The notes under the pieces: generated by a model
What the model saw: only the letters and a program-made list of their open reading frames with translations
Told to the model about the DNA's origin: nothing
Databases searched by the model: none
Shown: in pieces, positions 1 to 8,578 of the stretch
How positions within the stretch are numbered: position 1 is the stretch's first letter
Layout: each line of letters begins with the position of its first letter
Made by a program: the position numbers and the translations under genes
Source of the DNA: Echinicola pacifica DSM 19836
Lineage (GTDB): Bacteria > Bacteroidota > Bacteroidia > Cytophagales > Cyclobacteriaceae
NCBI RefSeq assembly: GCF_000373245.1
Contig: NZ_KB890738.1
Span: forward strand, 718,824-782,823
Reading direction: 5' to 3'
Length of the DNA: 64,000 nt

Positions 1-1
1 T

Positions 2-88
2 ACCATCCCTGCCATACTGGCCTTTACGGTCAGTACCATAGGATTTGTGATTTTATTTAGAGGCTGGGGCAAGATCAAATTGTTCTAG
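2..88 (+). CDS. C-terminal end of an integral membrane protein (partial)
   Basis: An open frame enters from the left edge and stops with TAG at 86-88. The 28 visible residues hold one hydrophobic segment (roughly TIPAILAFTVSTIGFVILF) followed by a short basic tail ending GKIKLF. This is a last transmembrane helix with a cytoplasmic tail, as in many transporters. The family cannot be told from so little sequence. A strong terminator follows 22 bases after the stop, which supports this being a genuine gene end. Confidence 0.6.
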   Translation, partial: TIPAILAFTVSTIGFVILFRGWGKIKLF

Positions 89-109
89 AATCTTATATCA
101 ATAAATATC

Positions 110-145
110 AAAGCCCTTCTATACCTCGGTATGGAAGGGCTTTTT
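110..145 (+). terminator. Intrinsic terminator after the partial membrane protein gene
   Basis: The arms AAAGCCCTTC (110-119) and GAAGGGCTTT (134-143) are perfectly complementary. The stem continues inward through a T-G pair and ATACC/GGTAT (121-125, 128-132) to a two-base loop. The run of T at 141-145 completes a standard Rho-independent terminator for the plus-strand gene ending at 88. Confidence 0.9.
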
Positions 146-439
146 GATTTAATAAGAAATATTTTTTTACCTGATCTAATACCTTTATCACTTTCCAGTC
201 CTTAGCATAGCAATAGTGGAACCTTAGAAGCTTCTGCTCAATAGGTGTGTATAGGTACAGCCCTTTTTTTACTAGGACCCTGAGCTTAGCGTAATTTGTA
301 CTCTATTCCTATTTAGAATTTACCCCTTGGGGAATGAAAATTATAGTATTATCAAGCCTATGAAAGGTCAACGACTGATAGGTGCTTCCCTTAGCCGAGT
401 AGGTAAACTGCTACAAAATTGGGGAGGCTCGGCTTTAAC

Positions 440-799
440 AAGTATGAGTTATGGGGAGGATTTTTTTTGGTAATAAATAAATGGTTTTAGTAGAAAAGTA
501 GATTATTCTGAATTTCTAAAATCCAAGCCTTATTTCTCTATCATTTTGATGAAGGGTCGCCCTGAAAAATAGGCCAAATTTAAGCGCAAAAGCATCCAAA
601 AAATTTACCCTAATTTTATCCACAAATATCAACAGTTATCCACAGTCTTGATTTAGGTAGGCTTAAGTTGCAGTGGATCAGTTAGTTATATGGTTTAGCA
701 AAATAGCCATTTTGTGGATAAAACCCTGAAAATGAATTTTTTATCAGAATAGCCCCTGTGGGCGAAAGTGGATAAAGGTCAAAACAAAATTTTATTCTT
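440..799. other. Candidate chromosomal origin (DnaA-box cluster beside an AT-rich stretch)
   Basis: The gap from 146 to 799 has no convincing gene. It contains two perfect DnaA boxes TTATCCACA on the plus strand at 616-624 and 636-644, 20 bp apart. One perfect box lies on the minus strand (TGTGGATAA, 713-721), and a one-mismatch box is at 767-775 (AGTGGATAA). A weaker relative lies around 672-680. An AT-rich stretch at about 455-540 could serve as an unwinding element. Box sequence, number, spacing and lack of genes fit a bacterial oriC. No dnaA gene is visible, but in Bacteroidota dnaA is often not next to the origin. Alternative: a DnaA-titrating cluster. Confidence 0.5.
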
Positions 800-2575
800 T
801 TACTCTCGTTGTTGTCGGATGAGGCGCGTCCTATAAGCGTTGAAAATCCTGGATTTACTAATGAAGCCCAGATACCTACCATTATCTACCACCGGTAGAT
901 TCCAGGCACCCGACTTTTCAAATTTATCCATGACCTCACGCATACTTTCGGAAGGCTGGATGGTGTCTGGAGGACTGTGCATCAGCTGCCTGATCTGCAC
1001 GATTTCTTGTTTTTCCTTGTCAAACATAATATCACGGATATCATCTAAAGTGATGATCCCATTGAGGGTGCCTTTTTCATCCACTACCGGAAAGACATTC
1101 CGATTGGAGAGTTTTACCAGCCCACACAGGTCCTTGAGCAGGGCATCTGGATGGATCGGCAGCAGGTCTTTCTCCATTATCCTACGAATATCGATAAGCC
1201 CGAGCACTTCCTCATCCTTAGTTTCAGGGATATGCTTGCCTTGCTCAATAAGCTGATTTTTATAAAGGCTATTTTTATCAAAATAATTTGTGGTGGCCAG
1301 AGAAATCGCAGACACCAGCATCAGGGGCACAAAAAGTTCATAACCTCCCGTCACCTCTGCGATCAGGAATATCGCGGACAGTGGCGCATGCTGTACCCCA
1401 CTCATCACCCCACACATGGCCACCAGGGTAAAATGGGCCACGGGAATGGGGATATATATTCCTAGGAAGTTATTGGCGTAGGCATAGAGAAAACCGGTAA
1501 TGCCTCCCACAAATAAGGAAGGTGCAAATATACCGCCGCTACCCCCACTGCCAATCGTCAATGCTGCTGCTATGGGCTTGGCAAAGATGATGAATAGAAG
1601 GTATAATAATATGAAATAGGAATTATTGATCTCAGAGAAGAAAGGACTTCGGTTTAGCAAGACATTAGGATCGCCCTGAATCAGTGAATTTAGCGTGCTA
1701 TACCCTTCCCCATAGATGGATGGGAAGAAGAATATAATCAAACCAAGGAGAGCACCACCGTATAGGATCTTCAGCCACGGGTTGGTCAGGCGATCGAGCA
1801 TTTTCTCGGTCTTGAGCACGGCCTTGATAAAATACACCGAAATAAGCCCTGTGATCACTCCTAAGAAGATATAGAATGGGGTGTGCGCAGCAATAAATTC
1901 CCCCGAAAGGTTAAAATGGAAGAGTGGATCGTTTCCGATTAGGATCATACTGGTGAGTGATCCAAGTACGGAGGCGATCAGCAGCGGAATAAAGGAGCCC
2001 ACATTGACTTCCATCAGGATTACCTCAATCGCAAAGATCACCCCTCCAATGGGGGAACCAAAGATCGCCGATATGCCGCCAGCTGCCCCACATCCGATCA
2101 GGATATTTCTTTTCTTGGAGTTTAGGTGCATCAGGGAGCCGGAATTGGAGCCTATGGCGGAGCCTGTGACCACGATGGGAGCCTCTAGTCCTACGGATCC
2201 TCCTAGTCCTACCGTCAGGCAGGAGGTGATCACGCGGCTGTACATCTTTACCTTTGGGATGACACTTTTTTTCTTGGAGATATTATATAGGATCTCGGGT
2301 ATGCCGTGTCCACCATAATCATTGACGATGTACTTGCCCACTACATAGGTGAGGAATATACCGACCAGGGGATAAAGAATAAAAAAGAAGTTGGCGTATT
2401 CGATTTGAAACCCTTCGATGAGCCAATGCTGTATTCCGTGGACGGAGACTTTTAGGATCACCGCTGCCAGCCCGGTAAGGATACCGATGACCCCACTGAG
2501 AATTAAAACAAAATTCTTAGTGCTAAGATGCTTAAGTCTCCAGATTAAAAATCGGGTAATAATGTCTTTTGCCAA
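800..2575 (-). CDS. ClC-family chloride channel/antiporter with C-terminal CBS pair
   Basis: A 591-residue inner-membrane protein of the ClC family that moves chloride, probably in exchange for protons. The three selectivity-filter signatures are visible: GGHGIPE (about residues 88-94, the GSGIP position), GLEAP (129-133, with gating Glu131) and GSGGSGGIFAP near residue 350. The region up to about 440 is almost wholly hydrophobic. Two CBS domains follow at roughly 460-520 and 525-588 and would sense adenine nucleotides. The serine of GSGIP is replaced by His, so ion preference may differ from the classical form. The first codon is TTG; no ATG lies before the first membrane segment. Whether it is a channel or an exchanger cannot be settled from sequence. 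Confidence 0.9.
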   Translation of the reverse strand: MAKDIITRFLIWRLKHLSTKNFVLILSGVIGILTGLAAVILKVSVHGIQHWLIEGFQIEYANFFFILYPLVGIFLTYVVGKYIVNDYGGHGIPEILYNISKKKSVIPKVKMYSRVITSCLTVGLGGSVGLEAPIVVTGSAIGSNSGSLMHLNSKKRNILIGCGAAGGISAIFGSPIGGVIFAIEVILMEVNVGSFIPLLIASVLGSLTSMILIGNDPLFHFNLSGEFIAAHTPFYIFLGVITGLISVYFIKAVLKTEKMLDRLTNPWLKILYGGALLGLIIFFFPSIYGEGYSTLNSLIQGDPNVLLNRSPFFSEINNSYFILLYLLFIIFAKPIAAALTIGSGGSGGIFAPSLFVGGITGFLYAYANNFLGIYIPIPVAHFTLVAMCGVMSGVQHAPLSAIFLIAEVTGGYELFVPLMLVSAISLATTNYFDKNSLYKNQLIEQGKHIPETKDEEVLGLIDIRRIMEKDLLPIHPDALLKDLCGLVKLSNRNVFPVVDEKGTLNGIITLDDIRDIMFDKEKQEIVQIRQLMHSPPDTIQPSESMREVMDKFEKSGAWNLPVVDNGRYLGFISKSRIFNAYRTRLIRQQRE

Positions 2576-2705
2576 AACGGTAAGTTATTCTATCTCTATA
2601 AATTGCGGTGATGTTTAGGTCGATGGGCTTGAGTCTGATAATTAACTCCAAAATTAACTATTATTTATGATCCTATCCTAATGAAATCAGGAAGTTAAGT
2701 GTTGC

Positions 2706-3500
2706 TTAGTGACTTTTGGCTTCATTCCAAAAAATATCCATTTCGGCCAAGCTCATATTTGCCAAATCTTTACCGGCTTTACGTGCAGCTTCCTCCAAAT
2801 ATTGAAATCGATGGATAAATTTTCTATTGGTTTTCTCTAATGCCTCCTCGGGATTAATATCGACAAATCTCGCATAGTTGATCAAGGAAAAAAGTAAATC
2901 TCCAAACTCGCCGCTGGCTTTTTCCTTTTGCTGTTCTCCGGACTGGTCCATTTCGGCTTTGAACTCTCCCATTTCTTCTTCCACCTTTTCCCATACCTGC
3001 GCTTGGTCATCCCAGTCGAAGCCTACTCCTCGGGCTTTTTCCTGGATTCTCATGGCTTTGATCAAGGCGGGAAGTGATCGGGGTACTCCGCCAAGGACAC
3101 TGGTATTGCCCTTTTCGGTGAGCTTTATTTTCTCCCAGTTCTGCTTCACGGCTTCCTCATCATCGGCCTGGGTGTCGCTATAGATATGGGGATGTCTTCT
3201 GATGAGTTTTTCGCATAATCCGTCGATGACGGTGCTCATATCAAAGGCTCCTTTCTCTGAGCCTATTTTGGCATAAAAAACAATATGGAGGAGGATATCT
3301 CCCAATTCTTTTTTGATCTCTTCCAGATCATTATCTAATATTGCGTCCGAAAGCTCAAAAGTTTCCTCAATAGTCAAATGTCGGAGGCTATCGATCGTTT
3401 GTTTCCTGTCCCAGGGACATTGCTCGCGGAGCTCATCCATTATGGTAAGCAGACGGTCAAATGCTTCAAGTTGTTGTTTTCTGGAGGAAATTTCAGACAT
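2706..3500 (-). CDS. mazG: Nucleoside triphosphate pyrophosphohydrolase MazG
   Basis: A 264-residue protein matching full-length MazG, which hydrolyses (d)NTPs to the monophosphate and pyrophosphate and helps clear aberrant nucleotides. Both tandem MazG folds are visible. The first has the Mg-binding pattern LTIEETFE followed by EIKKELGDILLH (about 47-80). The second has KVEEEMGEF and EFGDLLFSLINYARF (about 172-210). The DWDD element typical of the linker is present near residue 160. It is transcribed toward the ClC gene, 130 bases away, and diverges from the small gene at 3575. Cytoplasmic. ATG start. Confidence 0.95.
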   Translation of the reverse strand: MSEISSRKQQLEAFDRLLTIMDELREQCPWDRKQTIDSLRHLTIEETFELSDAILDNDLEEIKKELGDILLHIVFYAKIGSEKGAFDMSTVIDGLCEKLIRRHPHIYSDTQADDEEAVKQNWEKIKLTEKGNTSVLGGVPRSLPALIKAMRIQEKARGVGFDWDDQAQVWEKVEEEMGEFKAEMDQSGEQQKEKASGEFGDLLFSLINYARFVDINPEEALEKTNRKFIHRFQYLEEAARKAGKDLANMSLAEMDIFWNEAKSH

Positions 3501-3574
3501 AAGAAACAGGGAAACTATTTGGATCGTGAGGACGTTTTCAAAGTATTACGTAAATTTGGGCAAATTAATTGGAT

Positions 3575-3805
3575 ATGGCAACACTATATTTGACTTTAGG
3601 ATTTCTAGCTTTGTTTTTCATAATGATGTCTGTAAGGCTCATTTTCCTGAAAAACGGACAGTTTAAGGGCACATGCGCATCACAAAATCCCTTCCTTAAT
3701 AAGGAAGGTGAGTCATGCAGCTATTGCGGCAAAAAGATGGACGATGGAGAAAAATGCGGAAATCCAGACTCGGAAGTAAACAAAGTAATGGCAAAATTTA
3801 AATAA
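3575..3805 (+). CDS. Small membrane-anchored cysteine-containing protein
   Basis: A 76-residue protein if begun at the ATG at 3575; the in-frame TTG at 3569 is less likely. The first 25 residues form one hydrophobic helix (TLGFLALFFIMMSV). A short soluble tail follows with four cysteines: GTCASQN, SCSYCGKK and EKCGNP. The CxxC pair suggests metal binding or a disulfide. Small proteins of this shape are common in Bacteroidota and usually annotated only as membrane or secreted protein; I know of no assigned function. A clear terminator follows, so it is probably a single-gene transcript. Confidence 0.75.
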   Translation: MATLYLTLGFLALFFIMMSVRLIFLKNGQFKGTCASQNPFLNKEGESCSYCGKKMDDGEKCGNPDSEVNKVMAKFK

Positions 3806-3810
3806 TAATC

Positions 3811-3847
3811 GGGTCTGGAATTAATTTTTCAGACCCTGGATTTTTTA
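3811..3847 (+). terminator. Intrinsic terminator after the small cysteine protein gene
   Basis: GGGTCTG (3811-3817) pairs with CAGACCC (3830-3836), and a T-rich run follows at 3841-3846. It lies six bases after the stop of the 76-residue gene and before the phosphoglucosamine mutase gene. Confidence 0.8.
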
Positions 3848-3875
3848 TTATTACATCAACTAAACACATTTTATA

Positions 3876-5267
3876 GTGGCATTAATCAAGTCAATTTCCG
3901 GTATTCGCGGAACGATCGGTGGCAAGTCTGGAGAAGGTCTTTCTCCAATAGACGTAGTCAAATTTACTTCTGCATATGGGGCATGGATACTCGAAAAAAC
4001 CGGGAATCCACGCGTTGTGGTCGGGAGAGACGCCAGGATTTCTGGAGAAATGGTGTCCAAATTGGTCACCGCCACGCTACAAGGCTTGGGCATCCACGTG
4101 ATCGACCTAGGGCTGAGTACCACCCCAACGGTGGAATTTGCCGTGCCTCTCGAAAAAGCCGGTGGAGGCATCATCCTTACCGCTAGCCATAACCCCATTC
4201 AGTGGAATGCATTAAAACTCCTAAACGACAAAGGGGAATTTATCTCTGACCTCGATGGTCAGGAAGTTCTCGAAAAAGCCGAAAAGGAGGACTTTGAATT
4301 TGCAACAGTAAAAAACCTCGGTAGCTATACCACCAAGGACAATTATATTGACCTGCATATAGAGCACGTACTGGGCCTAGACCTGGTGGACAAGGAGGCT
4401 ATCGCCGCCGCTGACTTCAGCGTAGTGATTGACTGCGTCAATTCTACCGGAGGACTGGCGCTGCCAAAACTCCTGGAAGCACTGGGCGTGACAAAGGTCG
4501 AAAAGATGTATTGTGAGCCAGATGGCCACTTTCCTCATAATCCTGAGCCTCTGCCAGAGAACCTGCGTGATATCTCCAGTAAACTAAAAAATGGTAAATT
4601 TGACCTCGGAATAGTGGTCGATCCCGACGTGGATCGTCTGGCTTTCCTTACAGAGGATGGATCTCCCTTTGGCGAGGAATATACCTTGGTAGCCGTGGCC
4701 GACTATGTCCTGGCGCATAGCCCGGGCAATACCGTGTCCAATCTCAGCTCCACTCGCGCGCTCAGAGATGTGACCGAAAAGCATAAAGGCCAATACAATG
4801 CCGCTGCTGTGGGTGAGGTCAACGTGGTGAATAAAATGAAGGAAACCAATGCTGTGATCGGCGGCGAGGGAAATGGTGGAGTTATCTATCCGGCCTCCCA
4901 TTATGGTAGAGATGCTTTGGTTGGGATCGGATTGTTCCTTAGCCATTTGGCTAAATTTGGCAAAACAACCAGCAGGTTGAGAGCTTCTTATCCAAATTAT
5001 TATATCTCCAAAAATAAAATTGAACTGACAGCTGATATAGATGTAGATGCTATCCTGGATCAGATCAGTAGAAAATATAGCAAGCAGCCCATCAATACCA
5101 TCGATGGGGTGAAAATTGAGTTTGAGAAAGAATGGGTTCATTTGAGAAAATCAAATACCGAACCGATTATCAGAATTTATTCTGAATCAGAGTCCAAAGC
5201 GACTGCAGACCACCTCTCCAACAAGTTGATTCTTGATATTAAAGAGGTGATTTCCGCAGGGAAATAA
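3876..5267 (+). CDS. glmM: Phosphoglucosamine mutase (phosphohexomutase family)
   Basis: A 463-residue alpha-D-phosphohexomutase. The active-site loop TASHNP carries the phosphoserine (Ser104). The Mg-binding loop is DPDVDR (about 249-254), the sugar-binding loop GEGNGG (about 331-336) and the phosphate-binding loop RKSNTEP (about 430-436). In Bacteroidota this single paralogue is normally GlmM, converting glucosamine-6-phosphate to glucosamine-1-phosphate for UDP-GlcNAc and hence peptidoglycan. The sugar loop GEGNG is the form shared with archaeal-type phosphomannomutase/phosphoglucomutase, so substrate is inferred. Start is GTG at 3876, since the conserved N-terminus (IKSISGIRG) begins there. 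The cysteine desulfurase gene follows 29 bases later on the same strand. Confidence 0.88.
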   Translation: MALIKSISGIRGTIGGKSGEGLSPIDVVKFTSAYGAWILEKTGNPRVVVGRDARISGEMVSKLVTATLQGLGIHVIDLGLSTTPTVEFAVPLEKAGGGIILTASHNPIQWNALKLLNDKGEFISDLDGQEVLEKAEKEDFEFATVKNLGSYTTKDNYIDLHIEHVLGLDLVDKEAIAAADFSVVIDCVNSTGGLALPKLLEALGVTKVEKMYCEPDGHFPHNPEPLPENLRDISSKLKNGKFDLGIVVDPDVDRLAFLTEDGSPFGEEYTLVAVADYVLAHSPGNTVSNLSSTRALRDVTEKHKGQYNAAAVGEVNVVNKMKETNAVIGGEGNGGVIYPASHYGRDALVGIGLFLSHLAKFGKTTSRLRASYPNYYISKNKIELTADIDVDAILDQISRKYSKQPINTIDGVKIEFEKEWVHLRKSNTEPIIRIYSESESKATADHLSNKLILDIKEVISAGK

Positions 5268-5296
5268 GTAATTACAACCCATATATAGTTAAGAGA

Positions 5297-6439
5297 ATGA
5301 AAGTGTATTTAGACAATGCTGCCACCACGGCGATGGATCCAAAGGTGCTGGAAGCTATGCTGCCTTATTTAAGTCAGTATTATGGCAATCCGTCCTCTGT
5401 TCATTCACATGGGCGGGAAGTACGAAGCGCCATTGAGCGATCCAGGAAAAAAGTAGCGGAAATCCTCAATGCTAGTCCTGGGGAAATCTTTTTTACTTCC
5501 GGAGGCACAGAAGCTGACAATACAGCCTTGGTTTGTACCCTGGATTCTTATGATATCAAACATGTGCTGACCTCCCCACTGGAGCATCATGCGGTGCTGC
5601 ATACACTGGAAGAATGCCATAAACGTGGACATATCACTCTGGACTTGGCTCAGGTCAACGAAAAGGGGGAGATCGATATGGATCATCTTACCGACTGGGT
5701 GCGCAAACACCCTAAAAGTCTCGTGTCTATCATGCATGCCAATAATGAAATAGGTAATATAAACGATATCGAAACCATAGGAGCAGTATGTCGTGAATAT
5801 GGCGTATTCTTCCATTCCGATACGGTGCAGACCATGGGGCATTATACTCATGATCTCAAAACACTTCCTATCGATGCCCTAGTGGCGGGAGGGCATAAAT
5901 TCCACGGACCCAAAGGTTCTGGGTTTTTATACCTCAATAAGAAAAATAAAATCAGACCCTTTATATATGGCGGGGCTCAGGAAAGAAGCATGCGAGGGGG
6001 AACCGAGAATGTATATGGTATCGTGGGCATCGCTAAGGCGCTGGAGCTGGCCTATGCTGAGATGCATGAGCATCAGGTCCATATGGAAGCGCTAAAAGAT
6101 CGATTTATCCATCAGCTAAGAGATGCCATCCCAGAGGTGTCCTTCAACGGACTATCTGCTGATCTCTCCAAAAGTCTATATACCGTCCTGAATGTGAGCC
6201 TGCCACCTTCGGAAGAAAATAGCGGTATGGTGCTCTTCAATTTGGACCTCCATGGAATCTCCGCTTCGGGAGGTTCGGCATGCAGCAGCGGCGCCACCGT
6301 AGGCTCCCATGTTTTGCAGGCTCTAGGTGCGTCCGCGGAGAGAGATTCTGTACGCTTTTCATTCAGCAGGTTTAATACCGCTGAGGAAATCGACTATACC
6401 GTAAGCAAACTCAAAGAAATGTACAGCGTCACCGTCTAA
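5297..6439 (+). CDS. Cysteine desulfurase (NifS/IscS family)
   Basis: A 380-residue PLP enzyme of the class V aminotransferase fold that takes sulfur from cysteine as an enzyme persulfide for Fe-S clusters or thiolation. Seen: N-terminal YLDNAATT, the TSGGTEADN loop, HSDTVQT, the PLP-lysine motif GGHKFHGPKG (Lys201), and the catalytic cysteine in SGGSACSSG (Cys329). This is the short group I (NifS/IscS-like) loop. No IscU, IscA or ThiI gene lies beside it, so the sulfur acceptor is unknown. It probably shares a transcript with glmM, and a terminator follows. Confidence 0.93.
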   Translation: MKVYLDNAATTAMDPKVLEAMLPYLSQYYGNPSSVHSHGREVRSAIERSRKKVAEILNASPGEIFFTSGGTEADNTALVCTLDSYDIKHVLTSPLEHHAVLHTLEECHKRGHITLDLAQVNEKGEIDMDHLTDWVRKHPKSLVSIMHANNEIGNINDIETIGAVCREYGVFFHSDTVQTMGHYTHDLKTLPIDALVAGGHKFHGPKGSGFLYLNKKNKIRPFIYGGAQERSMRGGTENVYGIVGIAKALELAYAEMHEHQVHMEALKDRFIHQLRDAIPEVSFNGLSADLSKSLYTVLNVSLPPSEENSGMVLFNLDLHGISASGGSACSSGATVGSHVLQALGASAERDSVRFSFSRFNTAEEIDYTVSKLKEMYSVTV

Positions 6440-6466
6440 TAAAATAGGGAATGGTGAAGGCTTTAG

Positions 6467-6512
6467 AGGCTGACCTAGGTGAATTAGACCTTGGTCAGCC
6501 TTTTGTTTTTTT
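6467..6512 (+). terminator. Intrinsic terminator after the cysteine desulfurase gene
   Basis: AGGCTGACC (6467-6475) pairs with GGTCAGCCT (6493-6501), and a long T tract follows from 6501. It lies 28 bases after the stop codon. Confidence 0.88.
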
Positions 6513-7233
6513 TATAAGAATACCCTCGCTTCATTGAGGGAAATAGTAATAATATCCCTCCAGCATCTATGCTTCGATACAGCCCCTTCTTTTGGAGGCT
6601 TGTGAATGAGAGATCTTCCTCACAGAGGTTTAAGTCCACAAGTGGCGAGGAATGCCCATGGATCTGCTTTTGCCGTTCCCCAAGACTTAATCTGAGGGAT
6701 TTCTTCCCGAGATGACTTTAGCAAACAAAAATTTATTGTTTAATTCCAAGGTTTGAGGTGTGTTGATAAAATCAGTTGATGCCATTTCTACTACTGGAAA
6801 TAGTCCTTTCATCTGCCCCTTGCAGGAATTCAAAGTAGCCCAGGTTCCGATTATCGGATAGTTTAGTTTAAGGCTCAAGGGATTTCTGACCTTACGCCTA
6901 GAATGATAATATATATGTACACACTATAATTAAGGCTATTGGCTTGATTTCACAAGCCATATACTTTTCACTTCTTTTGATCGCGAGATCCATTTTGATA
7001 ATTGGAAGGTATTTGACCAATGGCCCAGAAGGAATCTTCCATTTAGTGGTAAGGGCTTATCCCTTCATTATGTTTAGGGCTAGATTTTTTCCATTTTTCA
7101 AGTAATTATAAGGCAAAAGGAAACACATTCATTTTAGAAAAGTATTTCTTCCGCTATGATAATAAGGATATTATTTTACCCTCTCGGTTTCTTCCTGGTG
7201 TGGAATTTTAAAATTTCATAATGAGCATAGATT

Positions 7234-7321
7234 TAAGCGTTAGAGATAGTAGTGGAAAGCCCGCAGCGAAGTATGAGCGAGGACTTGTAACGGATAGCTC
7301 GACCCTTGTGGTAACGCCCAA
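7234..7321. repeat. Probable dispersed intergenic repeat element
   Basis: The gap 6513-7567 has no credible gene. Within it, 7234-7321 runs through GTGGAAAGCCCGCAG, GAGCGAGGACTTGTAACGG and ATAGCTCGACCC to GGTAACGCCC. From memory this resembles a widespread intergenic element of Bacteroidota genomes that has two GGAAAGCCC / GGATAGCCC-like boxes separated by a variable segment. GAGC and GCTC flank the centre and could pair. Only one copy is in the window, so repetition is not shown here. Confidence 0.4.
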
Positions 7322-7360
7322 AAAAAATCCCGAACTTTGGAGTTGTGCATAAAGTTGGGG

Positions 7361-7433
7361 GAATTTCTAAGTCAGCAAGTTTAGAAATGACGATACTGGG
7401 CTACGGACTTAGTGCTGCGCAAATTAGAAATTC
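7361..7433. repeat. Inverted repeat, 10-bp arms
   Basis: GAATTTCTAA (7361-7370) is the exact reverse complement of TTAGAAATTC (7424-7433). An inner pair CTAAGTC (7367-7373) / GACTTAG (7406-7412) offers an alternative stem. It lies 40 bases beyond the putative dispersed repeat and outside any gene. No T tract follows, so it is not a simple terminator; it may be part of a decayed mobile element. Confidence 0.45.
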
Positions 7434-7567
7434 AAGTGGAAGTATGGTATCGATGGGATCAATGGGAATGAAACTGCCTCTTGTAGCTTTGCTTAGGCAT
7501 TTTTTACTTATTATTAAAGGTTGGGCTCAAGGAGTCAGCCAAGTATCCATCCTTTAGTCAATGCTCT

Positions 7568-8521
7568 TTAAAAAGGCAATTTGCTTAGATCTACATTGCC
7601 GCCAGAGAGTATGATGCCTATGTTTTTGCCTGCAAAGACTTCTTTGTTGGCTAAAAGTGCTGCTAGGGGAACTGCGCTGCTTGGTTCTATTACTAGCTTT
7701 AGGCGCTCATAGATCAGGCGCATGGCGGATACGATCTCTTCTTCGGAGACGGTAAACACGTCCTTTACGTGGGTTTTGATCAGCTGAAAGGTGATATCTC
7801 CCAGTGAGGTCATAAGCCCGTCTGCGATCGTCTTTGGTTGATATACGGGGATGAGGCTTCCGGCGCGGAAACTCTGCCAGGCATCATTGGCTCCTTCAGG
7901 TTCTCCGGCATAGACCTTGGCTTTCTTGTTTAGATAATGGGTGACCAAGGCGGTGCCTGCTAATAATCCTCCGCCTCCCACGGGAGTCAGGATGCTATCA
8001 AAAGCTATATTTTCTTCCCACATTTCCAAGGCGCAAGTCGCTTGGCCCTCGATGATGTCCATATGATTATAGGGGGGAATGAAAGTCGCTCCCGTTTCAT
8101 TCACGACCTTAATCAGCATTTCTTCCCTTGCTGCTAAGGTGGGCTCACATTCGATAATTTCGCCGCCATAGGTCCGTACCGCTGCTTTTTTGATTTCTGG
8201 CGCGGAGGAAGGCATGACGATATAGGATTTTACCCCCACCTTGGTGGCGGCCCGGGCGAGTGCTGCGGCATGATTGCCACTGCTATGCGTCGCAACGCCA
8301 TTTGCCCTTAGGTTTCCACTTAACTTCAACACCGCATTGGTCGCTCCACGTGCTTTAAAAGCACCAACTTTTTGGAGGTTCTCACATTTGAAGTAAATTT
8401 GGCAGCCAGCGATCGCGTCGATTGCCGCACAGGTCTGCAAGGGCGTGCGGTGGATATAGGCCCGGATCCTCTGATGTGCTTGTTGGATATCCAATAACTG
8501 CGGAATATTATGTTTTTCCAT
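7568..8521 (-). CDS. Serine/threonine dehydratase or serine racemase-like PLP enzyme
   Basis: A 317-residue fold-type II PLP enzyme, cytoplasmic. The PLP lysine is Lys56 in GAFKARGA, the phosphate-side asparagine loop is SSGNHAAALA, and the glycine-rich cofactor loop is GGGGLLAG. EPSSAVPLAAL and SGGNVDL near the C-terminus are typical of the threonine dehydratase/serine racemase group. It lacks the C-terminal ACT-like regulatory domain of biosynthetic IlvA, so catabolic L-threonine/L-serine dehydration or serine racemisation is more likely. Stand-alone gene, diverging from the M23 peptidase gene with 57 bases between starts. ATG start. Confidence 0.88.
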   Translation of the reverse strand: MEKHNIPQLLDIQQAHQRIRAYIHRTPLQTCAAIDAIAGCQIYFKCENLQKVGAFKARGATNAVLKLSGNLRANGVATHSSGNHAAALARAATKVGVKSYIVMPSSAPEIKKAAVRTYGGEIIECEPTLAAREEMLIKVVNETGATFIPPYNHMDIIEGQATCALEMWEENIAFDSILTPVGGGGLLAGTALVTHYLNKKAKVYAGEPEGANDAWQSFRAGSLIPVYQPKTIADGLMTSLGDITFQLIKTHVKDVFTVSEEEIVSAMRLIYERLKLVIEPSSAVPLAALLANKEVFAGKNIGIILSGGNVDLSKLPF

Positions 8522-8578
8522 AAAGGCTTAATATAATAAATAGAACCTATAATATGCGATTTTAAGTAATTAACCTTG

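Noticed and set aside
360-473. A 37-codon plus-strand frame (MKGQRLIGASLSRVGK...)
   Set aside because: Too short, no recognisable family and within the candidate origin region; likely chance.
6687-6878. 63-codon minus-strand frame with fairly protein-like composition
   Set aside because: No family recognised, no start context, and it lies in a gap with other decayed sequence; could be a remnant but evidence is too weak.
7345-7557. 70-codon plus-strand frame
   Set aside because: Crosses the inverted repeat and has a composition typical of translated non-coding DNA.
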